This document shows positions 23,054 to 32,475 of a stretch of 36,566 bases of DNA, piece by piece. Positions within the stretch are counted from its first letter, which is position 1. The number at the start of each line of letters is the position of its first letter. Below the pieces are notes generated by a model. The model saw only the letters and a list, made by a program, of their open reading frames with translations. It was not told the DNA's origin and did not search any database. Source of the stretch: DASZCR01 sp035942915 (GTDB lineage Bacteria; Acidobacteriota; Blastocatellia; Pyrinomonadales; Pyrinomonadaceae). A program made the position numbers and the translations under genes. The stretch covers positions 1 to 36,566 of the forward strand of contig DASZCR010000329.1 in NCBI GenBank assembly GCA_035942915.1. The letters run 5' to 3'.

Positions 23054-23827
23054 ATGCTGGCAAAGAGAATCATCCCTTGTCTCGACGTTGACCGAGGACG
23101 CGTGGTCAAGGGCTTGCGTTTCGTCTCGCTCGTCGATGCGGGCGACCCCGTCGAGCAGGCCAAACGCTACGACGCGGAGGGGGCGGACGAGTTAGTCTTT
23201 CTCGACATCACGGCCTCTTCCGACAAACGCGCCATCGTCGCAGACCTCGTCCGGCGCGTCGCCGACGAAGTCTTTATCCCGTTTACGGTCGGCGGCGGGT
23301 TGAACTCCATCGAAGACGTGCGCGCGGTGCTGCGCGCAGGAGCGGACAAGGTTTCGCTCAACACGGCGGCGGTCAACCGCCCGGAGTTGATTACCGAAGG
23401 GGCGGAGACTTTCGGCAGCCAGTGCATGATGGTCGCCATCGACGCGCGTCGGCGCGAGACGCAAGGCGTCGGCGCGGAGACGCGTTGGGAAGTCTATACA
23501 CATGGCGGTCGCAGGGCGACGGGGATGGACGCGGTTGAGTGGGCGACGCGCGCCGAAAGGCTCGGCGCAGGCGAGATTCTGCTGACGAGCATGGACAGGG
23601 ACGGGACGCGCGACGGCTACGACGTGGAGTTGACGAGGACGGTCGCAGATGCCGTCCGCATCCCCGTTATCGCATCGGGTGGCGCAGGCACACTCGAACA
23701 CTTCGGCGAAGCACTGACCACTGGCGGGGCGAGCGCCGCGCTCGCTGCCTCGCTCTTTCATTTCGGACACTACAAAATCGGCGAGGTCAAAGAGTATCTG
23801 CGTGGGCGGGGGGTGGTTGTGAGATGA
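23054..23827 (+). CDS. hisF: Imidazole glycerol phosphate synthase cyclase subunit HisF
   Basis: A 257-residue TIM-barrel cyclase that uses HisH-derived ammonia to produce IGP and AICAR. Both catalytic aspartates fall at their standard positions: D11 in IIPCLDVDRG and D130 in VAIDARR. Other signatures are IPFTVGGGLNSIED, ADKVSLNTAAV and VIASGGAGTLEHF. It follows hisH by 15 bp. hisA, which commonly lies between hisH and hisF, is not here. Confidence 0.97.
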   Translation: MLAKRIIPCLDVDRGRVVKGLRFVSLVDAGDPVEQAKRYDAEGADELVFLDITASSDKRAIVADLVRRVADEVFIPFTVGGGLNSIEDVRAVLRAGADKVSLNTAAVNRPELITEGAETFGSQCMMVAIDARRRETQGVGAETRWEVYTHGGRRATGMDAVEWATRAERLGAGEILLTSMDRDGTRDGYDVELTRTVADAVRIPVIASGGAGTLEHFGEALTTGGASAALAASLFHFGHYKIGEVKEYLRGRGVVVR

Positions 23828-24552
23828 AGGCGGACGGCGAAACCGAAACAGGCGAGACGCGCGAGCGTGTAGACGTGGACGGACTGAAGTTCGACGAGCG
23901 CGGCCTCGTCCCGGTCGTCGTGCAGGACGCGCGAACGCGCGAGGTGCTGACGCTCGCCTACATGAACGCAGAGAGTTTGAGACGCACGCTGTCGGAAGGT
24001 GAGACGTGGTTCTGGTCGCGCGCGCGCTCGGCTCTCTGGCACAAGGGCGAAACCTCCGGCCACACGCAACGCGTCGTCGCCCTGCGCCTCGACTGCGACT
24101 CTGACGCGCTCGTCGCTCTCGTCGAACCGGCCGGGCCTGCCTGTCACACGGGCGCGCGCACCTGTTTTCATCGCGCGGTCGAGGGCGCACCCTTCGACGG
24201 CGTCGAAGCGGATGAGCAGACCAGACGCAGCAACAGCGGCGACGACGACGGCGACTTGGGCAACGTGCTCGGAGAACTCCGGCGCGTCGTCGAGAGCCGT
24301 CGGCGCGAGATGCCTGCGGGCGCTTACACGACCTATCTCTTCGAGAAGGGACTCGATAAGATTCTGAAGAAGGTCGGCGAAGAGTCGGCCGAGACGATTA
24401 TCGCCGCGAAGAACGAGGACGCCGCATCGCTCACGTCTGAAGTCTCAGACCTGCTCTATCATCTCGTCGTCCTTCTCGTCGAGCGCGGCGTTACGCTCTC
24501 AGACGTGGCCTCGGAACTGTCGCGACGCAGCCGGAGTCGAAAAACCGAATGA
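23824..24552 (+). CDS. hisIE: Bifunctional phosphoribosyl-AMP cyclohydrolase/phosphoribosyl-ATP pyrophosphatase HisIE
   Basis: A 242-residue fusion for steps two and three of the pathway. The HisI half (about 12-125) carries TLAYMNAESL, WFWSRARSALWHKGETSGH, RLDCDSDALV and PACHTGARTCFHR with the zinc Cys residues. An acidic linker leads to the HisE half (about 150-242) with TTYLFEKGLDKILKKVGEES and SEVSDLLYHLVVLL. The ATG at 23824 overlaps the hisF stop (ATGA); an upstream in-frame start would overlap hisF entirely and is rejected. Confidence 0.95.
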   Translation: MKADGETETGETRERVDVDGLKFDERGLVPVVVQDARTREVLTLAYMNAESLRRTLSEGETWFWSRARSALWHKGETSGHTQRVVALRLDCDSDALVALVEPAGPACHTGARTCFHRAVEGAPFDGVEADEQTRRSNSGDDDGDLGNVLGELRRVVESRRREMPAGAYTTYLFEKGLDKILKKVGEESAETIIAAKNEDAASLTSEVSDLLYHLVVLLVERGVTLSDVASELSRRSRSRKTE

Positions 24553-25373
24553 GCGCAGACCAACAACAAACGAAGACACGTGATGCCGACGACGAACTGT
24601 CGAAACTGCTCGACTTCGCCGTCGAGATGGCGCGCGGCGCAGGCGAGATTACGACGCGCTATTTCAGACGCGCCGTCGGCACCTACACGAAGGAGAACGG
24701 CACGCTCGTCACGGATGCAGACCTCGAAGCGGAGAAGTTCCTGCGCCGCGCCGTCGCAGAAAAGTTTCCCGCAGACGCCATCATCGGCGAGGAGGAGGGA
24801 GAGCGACAGGGCACTTCCGGCCGTCGCTGGATTTTCGACCCCATCGACGGCACATACTCTTTCGTTCACGGCCTCCCGCTCTACGGCGTCCTCATCGGTC
24901 TTGAGATTGATGACGAACCCGCGCTCGGCGTGATTCACATCCCCGCGCTCGACGAGACGGCCTACGCCGCGCGCGGCCTCGGCTGCTTCTATAACGGAAC
25001 GCCCGCGCGCGTCTCTCAAACCGGCACGCTCGCCGACTCGCTCATCCTCTCGACGGACTTTCACTCGTGCGAGCGTTACGGCTTCGGCGCGGCGGCCGAC
25101 GAGTTGCAAAGACGCGCATGCGCGCGCCGCACGTGGGGCGATTGCTACGGCTACCTGCTGGTCGCCACCGGCCGCGCTGAAGTGATGCTCGACCCCGTCA
25201 TGAATCTCTGGGACTGTGCCGCGCTGCTGCCGGTCATCGAAGAGGCCGGAGGACGCTTCACGGACTGGCAGGGAAGACGAACCATACGCGGCGGCAACGC
25301 CGTCGCCACCAACGGCGCGCTCTACGAAGAGGTCTTCGAGATTATCAACACCCACACCCACCAAAACCCCTGA
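24549..25373 (+). CDS. hisN: Inositol-monophosphatase-family phosphatase, likely histidinol-phosphatase HisN
   Basis: A 274-residue metal-dependent phosphatase. IMPase motifs are complete: KENGTLVTDADLEAEKFL, IIGEEEGE, FDPIDGTYSFVHGLPLYGVLIGL and NLWDCAALLPVIEEAGGRFTDW. Inositol phosphatases and HisN share these motifs. The assignment as histidinol-phosphatase rests on its place as last gene of the his operon (4-bp ATGA overlap with hisIE) and on the absence of a HAD phosphatase domain in HisB. Confidence 0.88.
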   Translation: MSADQQQTKTRDADDELSKLLDFAVEMARGAGEITTRYFRRAVGTYTKENGTLVTDADLEAEKFLRRAVAEKFPADAIIGEEEGERQGTSGRRWIFDPIDGTYSFVHGLPLYGVLIGLEIDDEPALGVIHIPALDETAYAARGLGCFYNGTPARVSQTGTLADSLILSTDFHSCERYGFGAAADELQRRACARRTWGDCYGYLLVATGRAEVMLDPVMNLWDCAALLPVIEEAGGRFTDWQGRRTIRGGNAVATNGALYEEVFEIINTHTHQNP

Positions 25374-25571
25374 TTTTTCACACCTGACGGGTCAATAAAT
25401 CACCGCCCGAAGGATTCTCAGACAGCATGCGTGTCAAATAGTCACGCGAGTTGAGAAGACCGTGCGGATGGGCTAATCTGACTCGTGGAAGCTAGCGCGA
25501 GCGCGACTCCGGTTTTCCGGCTGACAGCAATAAGAGCTTATATTTCAAACATTTGATAAAAGGGCGCGCGG

Positions 25572-25588
25572 TTGGCACGGGCATTGCA
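25572..25588 (+). promoter_or_regulatory. Consensus sigma-54 promoter
   Basis: TTGGCACGGGCATTGCA fits the full consensus YTGGCACG-N4-TTGCW, with GG at 25574-25575 and GC at 25586-25587 in the required register. Predicted initiation is near 25599, giving a leader of about 254 nt. A bacterial enhancer-binding protein is therefore expected to control the downstream gene. Confidence 0.9.
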
Positions 25589-25656
25589 ATTGGCCGTCCG
25601 TGCTGGCCTCTTTTTTGCGAAAGCAAGGTCCACAGGAAAGAAAACTACTTGAGAAA

Positions 25657-25695
25657 GCGACGGGGCACTGTCGAGCAAGACAGTTGCTCCGTCGC
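25657..25695 (+). promoter_or_regulatory. Long hairpin in the radical SAM mRNA leader
   Basis: GCGACGG/CCGTCGC, GCA/TGC and CTGTC/GACAG stack into one imperfect stem of about 16 pairs with a GAGCAA loop. It starts about 58 nt after the predicted initiation point. There is no T-run, so it is a leader structure rather than a terminator. Confidence 0.6.
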
Positions 25696-25852
25696 GCTTG
25701 AATATTCGGCCTCAGAGTTTGCATTTCGGCTGATGTGCGCGTAATGTCACCTGTTTGCGCTGGCCGACCGAAATTTCGAGAGCATCGTCAGGGAAGAGAC
25801 CGCAACGAGTGCCCCTAGCCGTAAGCTGATACTTGAGAGAAGGAAACAGAGA

Positions 25853-27868
<2,016 letters not shown>

Positions 27869-27903
27869 GCGGACGGCCACCCTTGCGTCGGGTGCGCCGA
27901 AAT

Positions 27904-27961
27904 GCACGCCGAAAGCCCCGCGAAGCCGCAGCGCGTCGCGGGGCTTTCGCTTGCGGCGTGC
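27904..27961 (+). terminator. Strong stem-loop after the radical SAM gene
   Basis: CGAAAGCCCCGCGA (27910-27923) pairs perfectly with TCGCGGGGCTTTCG (27936-27949) around a 12-nt loop, extended by outer GCACGCC/GGCGTGC arms. The T-run is poor (CTTTCGCTT), so termination may be partial. Confidence 0.75.
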
Positions 27962-27977
27962 CGCGCCGCGACCTCGC

Positions 27978-28006
27978 TTGAATAATTCATTGCTTTAAGG
28001 TGTAAT
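27978..28006 (+). promoter_or_regulatory. Sigma-70-like promoter for surE-pcm-dedA
   Basis: TTGAAT (27978-27983) and TGTAAT (28001-28006) are separated by exactly 17 bp. Initiation near 28013 would leave a leader of only about 14 nt before the surE ATG. Confidence 0.6.
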
Positions 28007-28026
28007 GGCTTCCGGTTTAATTGTTT

Positions 28027-28821
28027 ATGTTTCGTATTCTGTTGACCAACGACGACGGCATTCATTCCGACGGTCTCACCAAACTCGAAGAAGCTTTGAG
28101 GGAAGTAGGCGACGTGTACACGGTCGCACCCGCCTCGGAGATGAGCGGGGCTTCGCACAGCCTGACGCTCGCGCGCCCCTTGCGCATACGCCAGATTGAC
28201 GAACGCCACTGGACAGTGGACGGCACGCCGACCGATTGCGTGACGCTCGCCCTGCACAAGATTCTCGGCGAGTCCGAGCGGCCGCATGTCTGCGCCTCCG
28301 GCATCAACTACGGCGGCAATCTCGGCGACGACGCGACCTATTCGGGCACGGTCGCAGGCGCGCTCGAAGCGACCATCTTCGGCGTCCCCGGCCTCGCCTT
28401 CAGCCTCGTCGCACGCGAGAACTACGATTTTACGGAAGCCGCGCGTTTCGCCGTCACGGCCGTCAGAAAAGTGCTCACCGAAGGTCTGCCCGAAGGCACT
28501 CTGCTCAACATCAACATCCCGCCGGGCGAGATTAAAGGCGTGCGGGTCACGCGGCAGGGCATCAAGAACGCGCGCCCCATCATCAGCGAACACGTTGACC
28601 CGCGCCGCAAGCCCTATTACTGGATTGGCGAGGAGGTTCACGCGCACACACACGAGGACGGGACGGACTACGCGGCCATCGAAGAGGGCTACGTCTCCGT
28701 CACACCGATGCGCAGCGACATGACGAACCACAACGCGCTCGTGGCGCTCGACACCTGGAACTACATCAACTCAGGCGACGTGCTGCAAGTCGGCGAAGAC
28801 CGGCAGACGCGGCGCTCCTGA
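28027..28821 (+). CDS. surE: 5'-nucleotidase SurE
   Basis: A 264-residue metal-dependent nucleoside-5'-monophosphate phosphatase. The metal site RILLTNDDGIHSDGL (D9, D10) is at the N-terminus, followed by VAPASEMSGASHSLTL, VDGTPTDCV, SGINYGGNLGDDATYSGTVAGALEA and NINIPP, all standard SurE motifs. It starts at the ATG at 28027; a TTG two codons upstream is possible. surE is often adjacent to pcm, as here, both being tied to stress survival. Confidence 0.95.
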   Translation: MFRILLTNDDGIHSDGLTKLEEALREVGDVYTVAPASEMSGASHSLTLARPLRIRQIDERHWTVDGTPTDCVTLALHKILGESERPHVCASGINYGGNLGDDATYSGTVAGALEATIFGVPGLAFSLVARENYDFTEAARFAVTAVRKVLTEGLPEGTLLNINIPPGEIKGVRVTRQGIKNARPIISEHVDPRRKPYYWIGEEVHAHTHEDGTDYAAIEEGYVSVTPMRSDMTNHNALVALDTWNYINSGDVLQVGEDRQTRRS

Positions 28822-28863
28822 AGCGGCACGACCCGCCCTCGCGCGAAGAAAGACAAGTCTCTT

Positions 28864-29553
28864 GTGAGTTCCTCGATATCAAACTTCTCTCCGGCGCAAG
28901 CCTCTGCCTTCCGCATCCCGCGCGAGCGGATGGTTGAGCGTCTGCGCGACCACTATCGCATCCGAGACGCGCGCGTGCTCGAAGTGATGCGCGAAGTGCC
29001 GCGCCACTTCTTCGTCCCTGATGCCTTACAGAGCCGCGCCTACGGCGACCACGCGTTGCCGATTGCCGCCAATCAGACCATCTCGCAACCCTACATCGTC
29101 GCGCGCATGTCCGAACTGCTCGAAGTTGATAAGCAGAGTCGCGTGCTGGAAATCGGCGCTGGCTCCGGCTATCAGACAGCCGTCCTTGCGCGTCTCGCCG
29201 GACAGGTCTACGCCATCGAGCGCATCGCCGATTTGGCGCGCGAGGCACAGGCGCGCATACGCTCTCTCGGCATCTACAACGCCACCGTCAAGTGCTTCGA
29301 CGGGACGCTCGGTTGGAACGCGCACGCGCCTTACGACGCGATTCTGGTGGCCGCCGGAAGCCCTGACCTGCCGGAGCCTCTGCTGGCGCAACTCAAGGTC
29401 GGCGGTCGCCTCGTCTTGCCGGTCGGCAAGACGCGCGAATCGCAACGCCTCGTTCGCGTCATCCGAACCGAGACGGGCTATGAGACGGAAGACCACGGCG
29501 GCTGCGCCTTCGTCCCGCTCATCGGGCGTTACGGTTGGGCGCACGAACAGTAG
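28864..29553 (+). CDS. pcm: Protein-L-isoaspartate O-methyltransferase
   Basis: A 229-residue SAM-dependent repair enzyme that methylates isoaspartyl residues in damaged protein. It has the family's PRHFFVPDAL, YGDHALPIAANQTISQPYIVA, the SAM-binding VLEIGAGSGYQTAVLARL, YDAILVAAGSPDLPEPLLAQLK and GGRLVLPVG motifs. It starts at a GTG 42 bp after surE, the only suitable start before the conserved region. It is likely in one operon with surE and dedA. Confidence 0.95.
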   Translation: MSSSISNFSPAQASAFRIPRERMVERLRDHYRIRDARVLEVMREVPRHFFVPDALQSRAYGDHALPIAANQTISQPYIVARMSELLEVDKQSRVLEIGAGSGYQTAVLARLAGQVYAIERIADLAREAQARIRSLGIYNATVKCFDGTLGWNAHAPYDAILVAAGSPDLPEPLLAQLKVGGRLVLPVGKTRESQRLVRVIRTETGYETEDHGGCAFVPLIGRYGWAHEQ

Positions 29554-29636
29554 TCCATCAACGATAGCGCAGAGACTCGCCGCAGAGGCTTTCTGCCTGC
29601 GTGCCCTGCGCTCTTGCTTTTGTGCCCGGAACTTTT

Positions 29637-30314
29637 ATGGATTCGATTTACGAACTGATTCATCAACTGAGAAGCTATCTCGACCCGCGCACGATTGCCG
29701 CCGCAGGCTACATCGTGCTGGTGGCCGTCGTCTTCGCCGAGACGGGGCTGGCAATGGGATTCTTTCTGCCGGGAGATTCGCTCCTTGTCGTCGCGGGCAT
29801 CTTCGCCGCCAGAGGTGACCTAAACGTCGTCATCCTGCTCGTCTCTCTGTTCGTGGCAGCGGTGGTCGGCGACGCGGTCGGGTATCTGACGGGTGCGAAG
29901 TTGGGGCCGCGTCTGTTCACACGTCAGAAGTCTCTGCTGTTCCGGCCGAGCCATCTGGAAAAGGCGCGCGATTTTTATGAGAAGTACGGCGGCAAGACCA
30001 TCATCATCGCGCGCTTCGTTCCCATCGTGCGTACCTTCGCGCCGATTGTGGCGGGTGCGGCGTCGATGCCTTACAGGCAGTTTGTCATCTACAACGTGGT
30101 CGGCGGCTTCCTCTGGGTCTTCAGCATGATTCTCTCCGGCTACTTCCTCGGCAGCATCCTGCAATCGAGGTTCGGCATCAGCCTCGACGAACACATCGAG
30201 TGGGTGGTCATCATCGTCGTCGCGCTCTCGCTGATGCCGCCCGTTATCGAATATCTCAAGTCGCGCCGCGAGAAGAAGCGCGCGGCCGCAGCAGCGGGCG
30301 ATGTCCAAGTTTGA
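29637..30314 (+). CDS. DedA/SNARE-associated family membrane protein
   Basis: A 225-residue polytopic membrane protein. The DedA signature is clear: ETGLAMGFFLPGDSLLVVAGIFAA, DAVGYLTGAKLGPRLF, EKYGGKTIIIARFVPIVRTFAPIVAGAASM and YNVVGGFLWVFSMILSGYFLGS. The [FR]VPxxRTFAP core is thought to support lipid or ion flux, and some members are undecaprenyl-phosphate or phospholipid flippases. The ATG at 29637 was chosen; an in-frame GTG at 29601 would add 12 residues without conservation. The tRNA promoter begins within its last codons. Confidence 0.92.
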   Translation: MDSIYELIHQLRSYLDPRTIAAAGYIVLVAVVFAETGLAMGFFLPGDSLLVVAGIFAARGDLNVVILLVSLFVAAVVGDAVGYLTGAKLGPRLFTRQKSLLFRPSHLEKARDFYEKYGGKTIIIARFVPIVRTFAPIVAGAASMPYRQFVIYNVVGGFLWVFSMILSGYFLGSILQSRFGISLDEHIEWVVIIVVALSLMPPVIEYLKSRREKKRAAAAAGDVQV

Positions 30315-30339
30315 CATGCGCGACCTGCACACCTAGAAT
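30311..30339 (+). promoter_or_regulatory. Sigma-70 promoter of the tRNA-Pro gene
   Basis: TTGACA (30311-30316) and TAGAAT (30334-30339) with a 17-bp spacer, the former perfect and the latter one base off consensus. Initiation near 30346 would be about 10 nt before the tRNA. The -35 overlaps the dedA stop codon. Confidence 0.85.
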
Positions 30340-30355
30340 GAGTTCAATCGAATGA

Positions 30356-30430
<75 letters not shown>

Positions 30431-30450
30431 TAGTTAAATCAAGAGTTGAC

Positions 30451-30480
30451 GGCAGCCGAAGTTGGCTGCCTTTTTCTCTT
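30451..30480 (+). terminator. Intrinsic terminator after tRNA-Pro
   Basis: GGCAGCC (30451-30457) and GGCTGCC (30464-30470) form a perfect 7-bp stem with a six-base loop, followed by TTTTTCTCTT. It lies 21 bp after the tRNA and just before the 3' end of the convergent gene. Confidence 0.92.
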
Positions 30481-31470
30481 TCAGGGCTGCGCGGTGCGTG
30501 CGCTCTGTGATTTCTTGAGGGCTTTGTTGATTTTGTCGAGAGCCTTCGAGGCGGCTTTGCGAACGTCTTTGTTCGGATTCGTTTTCGCTTCCGCTAGTGC
30601 CTTGAGGGCAGGGGCGGCCTTCAGTTGCAATTCTCCCAGTAGTTCAATCGCACGGAGTTGGCGAGAGCTTCCGTCTGCCTTCTGCACCAACTTGATTAAC
30701 TCCGGGACGAGTTCGTCTGCCATCTCCGGGTATTCCTCAGCCAGCGTCAAGACGGCGTACTCTCTTGCGTCGGAGTCCTCGCCCTGATAAGCACGGAGCA
30801 GATATTGTTTGCGGCTTTTGGCCTCCTCCTCCTTGAGCTTGGCCTCTTGCTTGTTCCACTCAAGCAGAGCGGCAGAGACGAGTGCCTCCGCTTCCAGCAC
30901 TTTCGTCCTCACTTCACGGCGGCCTGAAGCGTTTGCGGCCAGACGGAAGTCGATGCTCTTCAAAGCACGAGCCGCAGAACGCCGCAGGCTCGTGTTGCCT
31001 TCGCGCTTCAACATCTCAACGAGAGGCGGCACGCCGTCTTCGATGATGTTCAGTAGAGCCTTGACGGCGGCGCGCTTAAACGGCAAGTCGGCGGCATCCT
31101 GTGACATGCCGAAGCCGGTCGATAGCAGAGTGGTCATCGGCGAGGCGACGTAGGCGAGGAGGTCGGCCGCTTTGGCGACGGCATCGGCGGCCTCTTCGTG
31201 TGAGCTGACCTGCCTGCTCAGCACTCTGATGACCGGGTCGGGCACCAGATAGTTGCGGTTCTCTCTGGTGAGGTCGGAGAGCCAGTCGCTCAGTGGTTTC
31301 ATCTTAAAATTAACTTCGTAACGCGGGTCTGAAAAGATGGTCAACTCGTCGTTGACGGTCACATGTTCGGACGTGGCCTCGACGGTCGTCGTCGTCTGTC
31401 CGAAGGCTGTGTGAAAGCAGAAGAGCGCCCACAGAGCCGCGCCGACAAGCGTGAAAGCTACTCTGTTCAT
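30481..31470 (-). CDS. Secreted HEAT-repeat protein, function unknown
   Basis: A 329-residue protein encoded on the minus strand. A signal peptide (about residues 4-24, ending FGQ) is followed by a beta-type stretch and then alpha-helical HEAT-like repeats, including KRAAVKALLNIIEDGVPPLV, LRRSAARALKSID, AREYAVLTLAEEYPEMADEL, RAIELLGELQLKAAPALKAL and VRKAASKALDKINKALKK. A Lys/Glu-rich coiled segment lies around residues 200-225. HEAT scaffolds bind proteins; no enzyme motif is seen. The ATG at 31470 is preceded by AGAGGAG at 9 bp. A longer frame from 31527 lacks a ribosome site. Confidence 0.8.
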   Translation of the reverse strand: MNRVAFTLVGAALWALFCFHTAFGQTTTTVEATSEHVTVNDELTIFSDPRYEVNFKMKPLSDWLSDLTRENRNYLVPDPVIRVLSRQVSSHEEAADAVAKAADLLAYVASPMTTLLSTGFGMSQDAADLPFKRAAVKALLNIIEDGVPPLVEMLKREGNTSLRRSAARALKSIDFRLAANASGRREVRTKVLEAEALVSAALLEWNKQEAKLKEEEAKSRKQYLLRAYQGEDSDAREYAVLTLAEEYPEMADELVPELIKLVQKADGSSRQLRAIELLGELQLKAAPALKALAEAKTNPNKDVRKAASKALDKINKALKKSQSARTAQP

Positions 31471-31646
31471 GTCGAAGAACTCCTCTCTGAACCAAGCTTG
31501 ATGCGACCGCGAGAGGCGGACAGGCAAATGGACGAGGGCTGGCGATGAGTTGAACGGGCGAGGCTTCTGACGCGGCGCGCCGGAAACGAACGCAAGAACA
31601 CAACGGACGTGACGGTAAGAAGCAGAATTGCGCGAGGATGGTGCGC

Positions 31647-31675
31647 AACATATGCCCGCCGGATGCGGTTGTCAA
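31647..31675 (-). promoter_or_regulatory. Sigma-70-like promoter for the HEAT-repeat gene
   Basis: On the minus strand TTGACA (31675-31670) is followed after 17 bp by TATGTT (31652-31647). The -35 is perfect and the -10 matches four of six bases. The leader would be about 170 nt. Confidence 0.55.
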
Positions 31676-31791
31676 GGCCGTCTGCGCGTCACGCTGCTTT
31701 TGCTTTCCGGGATGTCAGAGCGTGCGTCTGAAGATGTACGTTTTATGTGCCCGGAAAGGATATTTTAAAGCATATTTAAAGAATAAATATG

Positions 31792-31807
31792 TGTACGTTG
31801 TCGTACA
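31792..31807 (+). promoter_or_regulatory. Palindrome TGTACG-TTGT-CGTACA, possible operator
   Basis: Perfect 6-bp arms separated by 4 bp, lying 22 bp upstream of an extended -10 box. TGTACGTT also occurs at 31735-31742. The position suits a repressor or activator site; no regulator is identified. Confidence 0.45.
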
Positions 31808-31825
31808 GATTTGACGCCTTTGCGA

Positions 31826-31834
31826 TGTTATACT
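31826..31834 (+). promoter_or_regulatory. Extended -10 promoter
   Basis: TGTTATACT carries the extended TGN element plus TATACT (5 of 6 to consensus). TTGACG upstream (31811-31816) has a 12-bp spacer, too short for a -35, so the extended -10 would act alone. Initiation would be near 31841. Confidence 0.5.
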
Positions 31835-31840
31835 CTGCGT

Positions 31841-32074
31841 CACTGTTAACCAGAAAATCTGAGTCTAGCTTGGCGCAGATGTCTCTTCTGTTAGCGACCT
31901 CTGTGCGCCTCAAGCTGTCGCTTACGACCTGAGTTTTAAGTTTGAGGTCGGGGAGGAAAAGCGAGCGACTTCGACAGTTTTAGTGAAGCTGAAGAGCTTC
32001 GGCTGCAAGCTTCGCCGAACGAGCCAGGGCGGGTAGAAAGGTGAGTTAGCCGCTAACGCAACTCACCTTTCTTT
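31841..32074 (+). ncRNA. Candidate structured RNA or leader ending in a terminator
   Basis: About 230 nt between an extended -10 promoter and a perfect terminator. Predicted stems by eye: AAGCTGTCG/CGACAGTTT (31912-31920 with 31972-31980, one G-T) enclosing CGACCT/AGGTCG (31925-31930 with 31945-31950), then GAAGCT/AGCTTC with a GAAG loop (31985-32000). A competing pairing, TCGCTT/AAGCGA, would break the first stem. No known RNA family was recognised; 6S, tmRNA and RNase P RNA motifs were looked for and not seen. It may be an sRNA or an attenuating leader for the glycosyltransferase-glf genes. Confidence 0.45.
32035..32074 (+). terminator. Intrinsic terminator with a 13-bp perfect stem
   Basis: AGAAAGGTGAGTT (32035-32047) pairs perfectly with AACTCACCTTTCT (32060-32072) around a 12-nt loop, followed by TTAGTCTT. 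The only plausible transcript it can end starts at the promoter near 31834. Confidence 0.8.
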
Positions 32075-32475
32075 AGTCTTACGAAAAGCGGCGAGGGCAG
32101 CCGCAAGTCGTTGACACAGAACATGACGCCGCCGCCAAGTTTTATGTTTAGCTTCAGTACAGATAACGAGTCGCTTGACACGGCATCCTCCCGCGCGCAG
32201 CGACGAACCACAAGCGCCTCCCCCACGATTTTGGCGCAGTTTCGGCCCCCCTCTTGAACGCCGCCGTTGACTCGGCCTCCAAGGCACGGCGGTTGCTCCG
32301 TCTGAACAGGCCCAAGTCTGAACAGGCTAAACTCTTCAGCGACGCTCACCGAATATTTCGACAGAGCGCGTGCGGCGCTCCGAACTCTCGAAGGCCGCCG
32401 TCTGACAGGCGAGTCGTTGCTCGCACACGGGTAATGTCGGGATTTAATAAAGACTCGAAAGGGAACTCAATCGAA

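Larger units (their letters stand above)
25374..25852 (+). promoter_or_regulatory. Gene-free leader region of the radical SAM gene
   Basis: About 480 bp with no convincing gene. A frame at 25553-25744 would encode a 63-residue protein without family resemblance, spans the promoter and is probably chance. The stretch contains a quasi-palindrome (GACAGCATGCGTGTC, 25421-25435), a consensus sigma-54 promoter and a strong hairpin, listed separately. No clear terminator for the his operon was seen. Confidence 0.6.
31676..32475 (+). other. Gene-poor, AT-richer interval before the polysaccharide genes
   Basis: About 800 bp without a convincing gene on either strand. Its base composition drops markedly around 31740-31840 compared with the rest of the window. 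It contains a palindrome, an extended -10 promoter, a series of RNA hairpins with a terminator (separate entries), a nested hairpin at 32261-32292, and a direct repeat CTGAACAGGC near 32305-32330. The glycosyltransferase frame extends upstream to 32254 without a good start. Confidence 0.6.

Noticed and set aside
25553..25744. A 63-residue frame over the sigma-54 promoter
   Set aside because: It begins upstream of the predicted transcript start, lacks a ribosome site and shows no family resemblance.
31811..31834. TTGACG/TATACT as a standard -35/-10 pair
   Set aside because: The spacer is 12 bp, far below the usual 16-18. The extended -10 reading was kept instead.
32232..32246. TGGCGCAGTTTCGGC as a second sigma-54 element before the glycosyltransferase
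   Set aside because: GG-N10-GC spacing is right, but the -12 box reads CGGC instead of TTGC, so it is too weak to claim.
32053..32349. Minus-strand frame of 98 residues in the gap before the glycosyltransferase
   Set aside because: Runs through the terminator stem and an RNA-like region; no motifs and no ribosome site.
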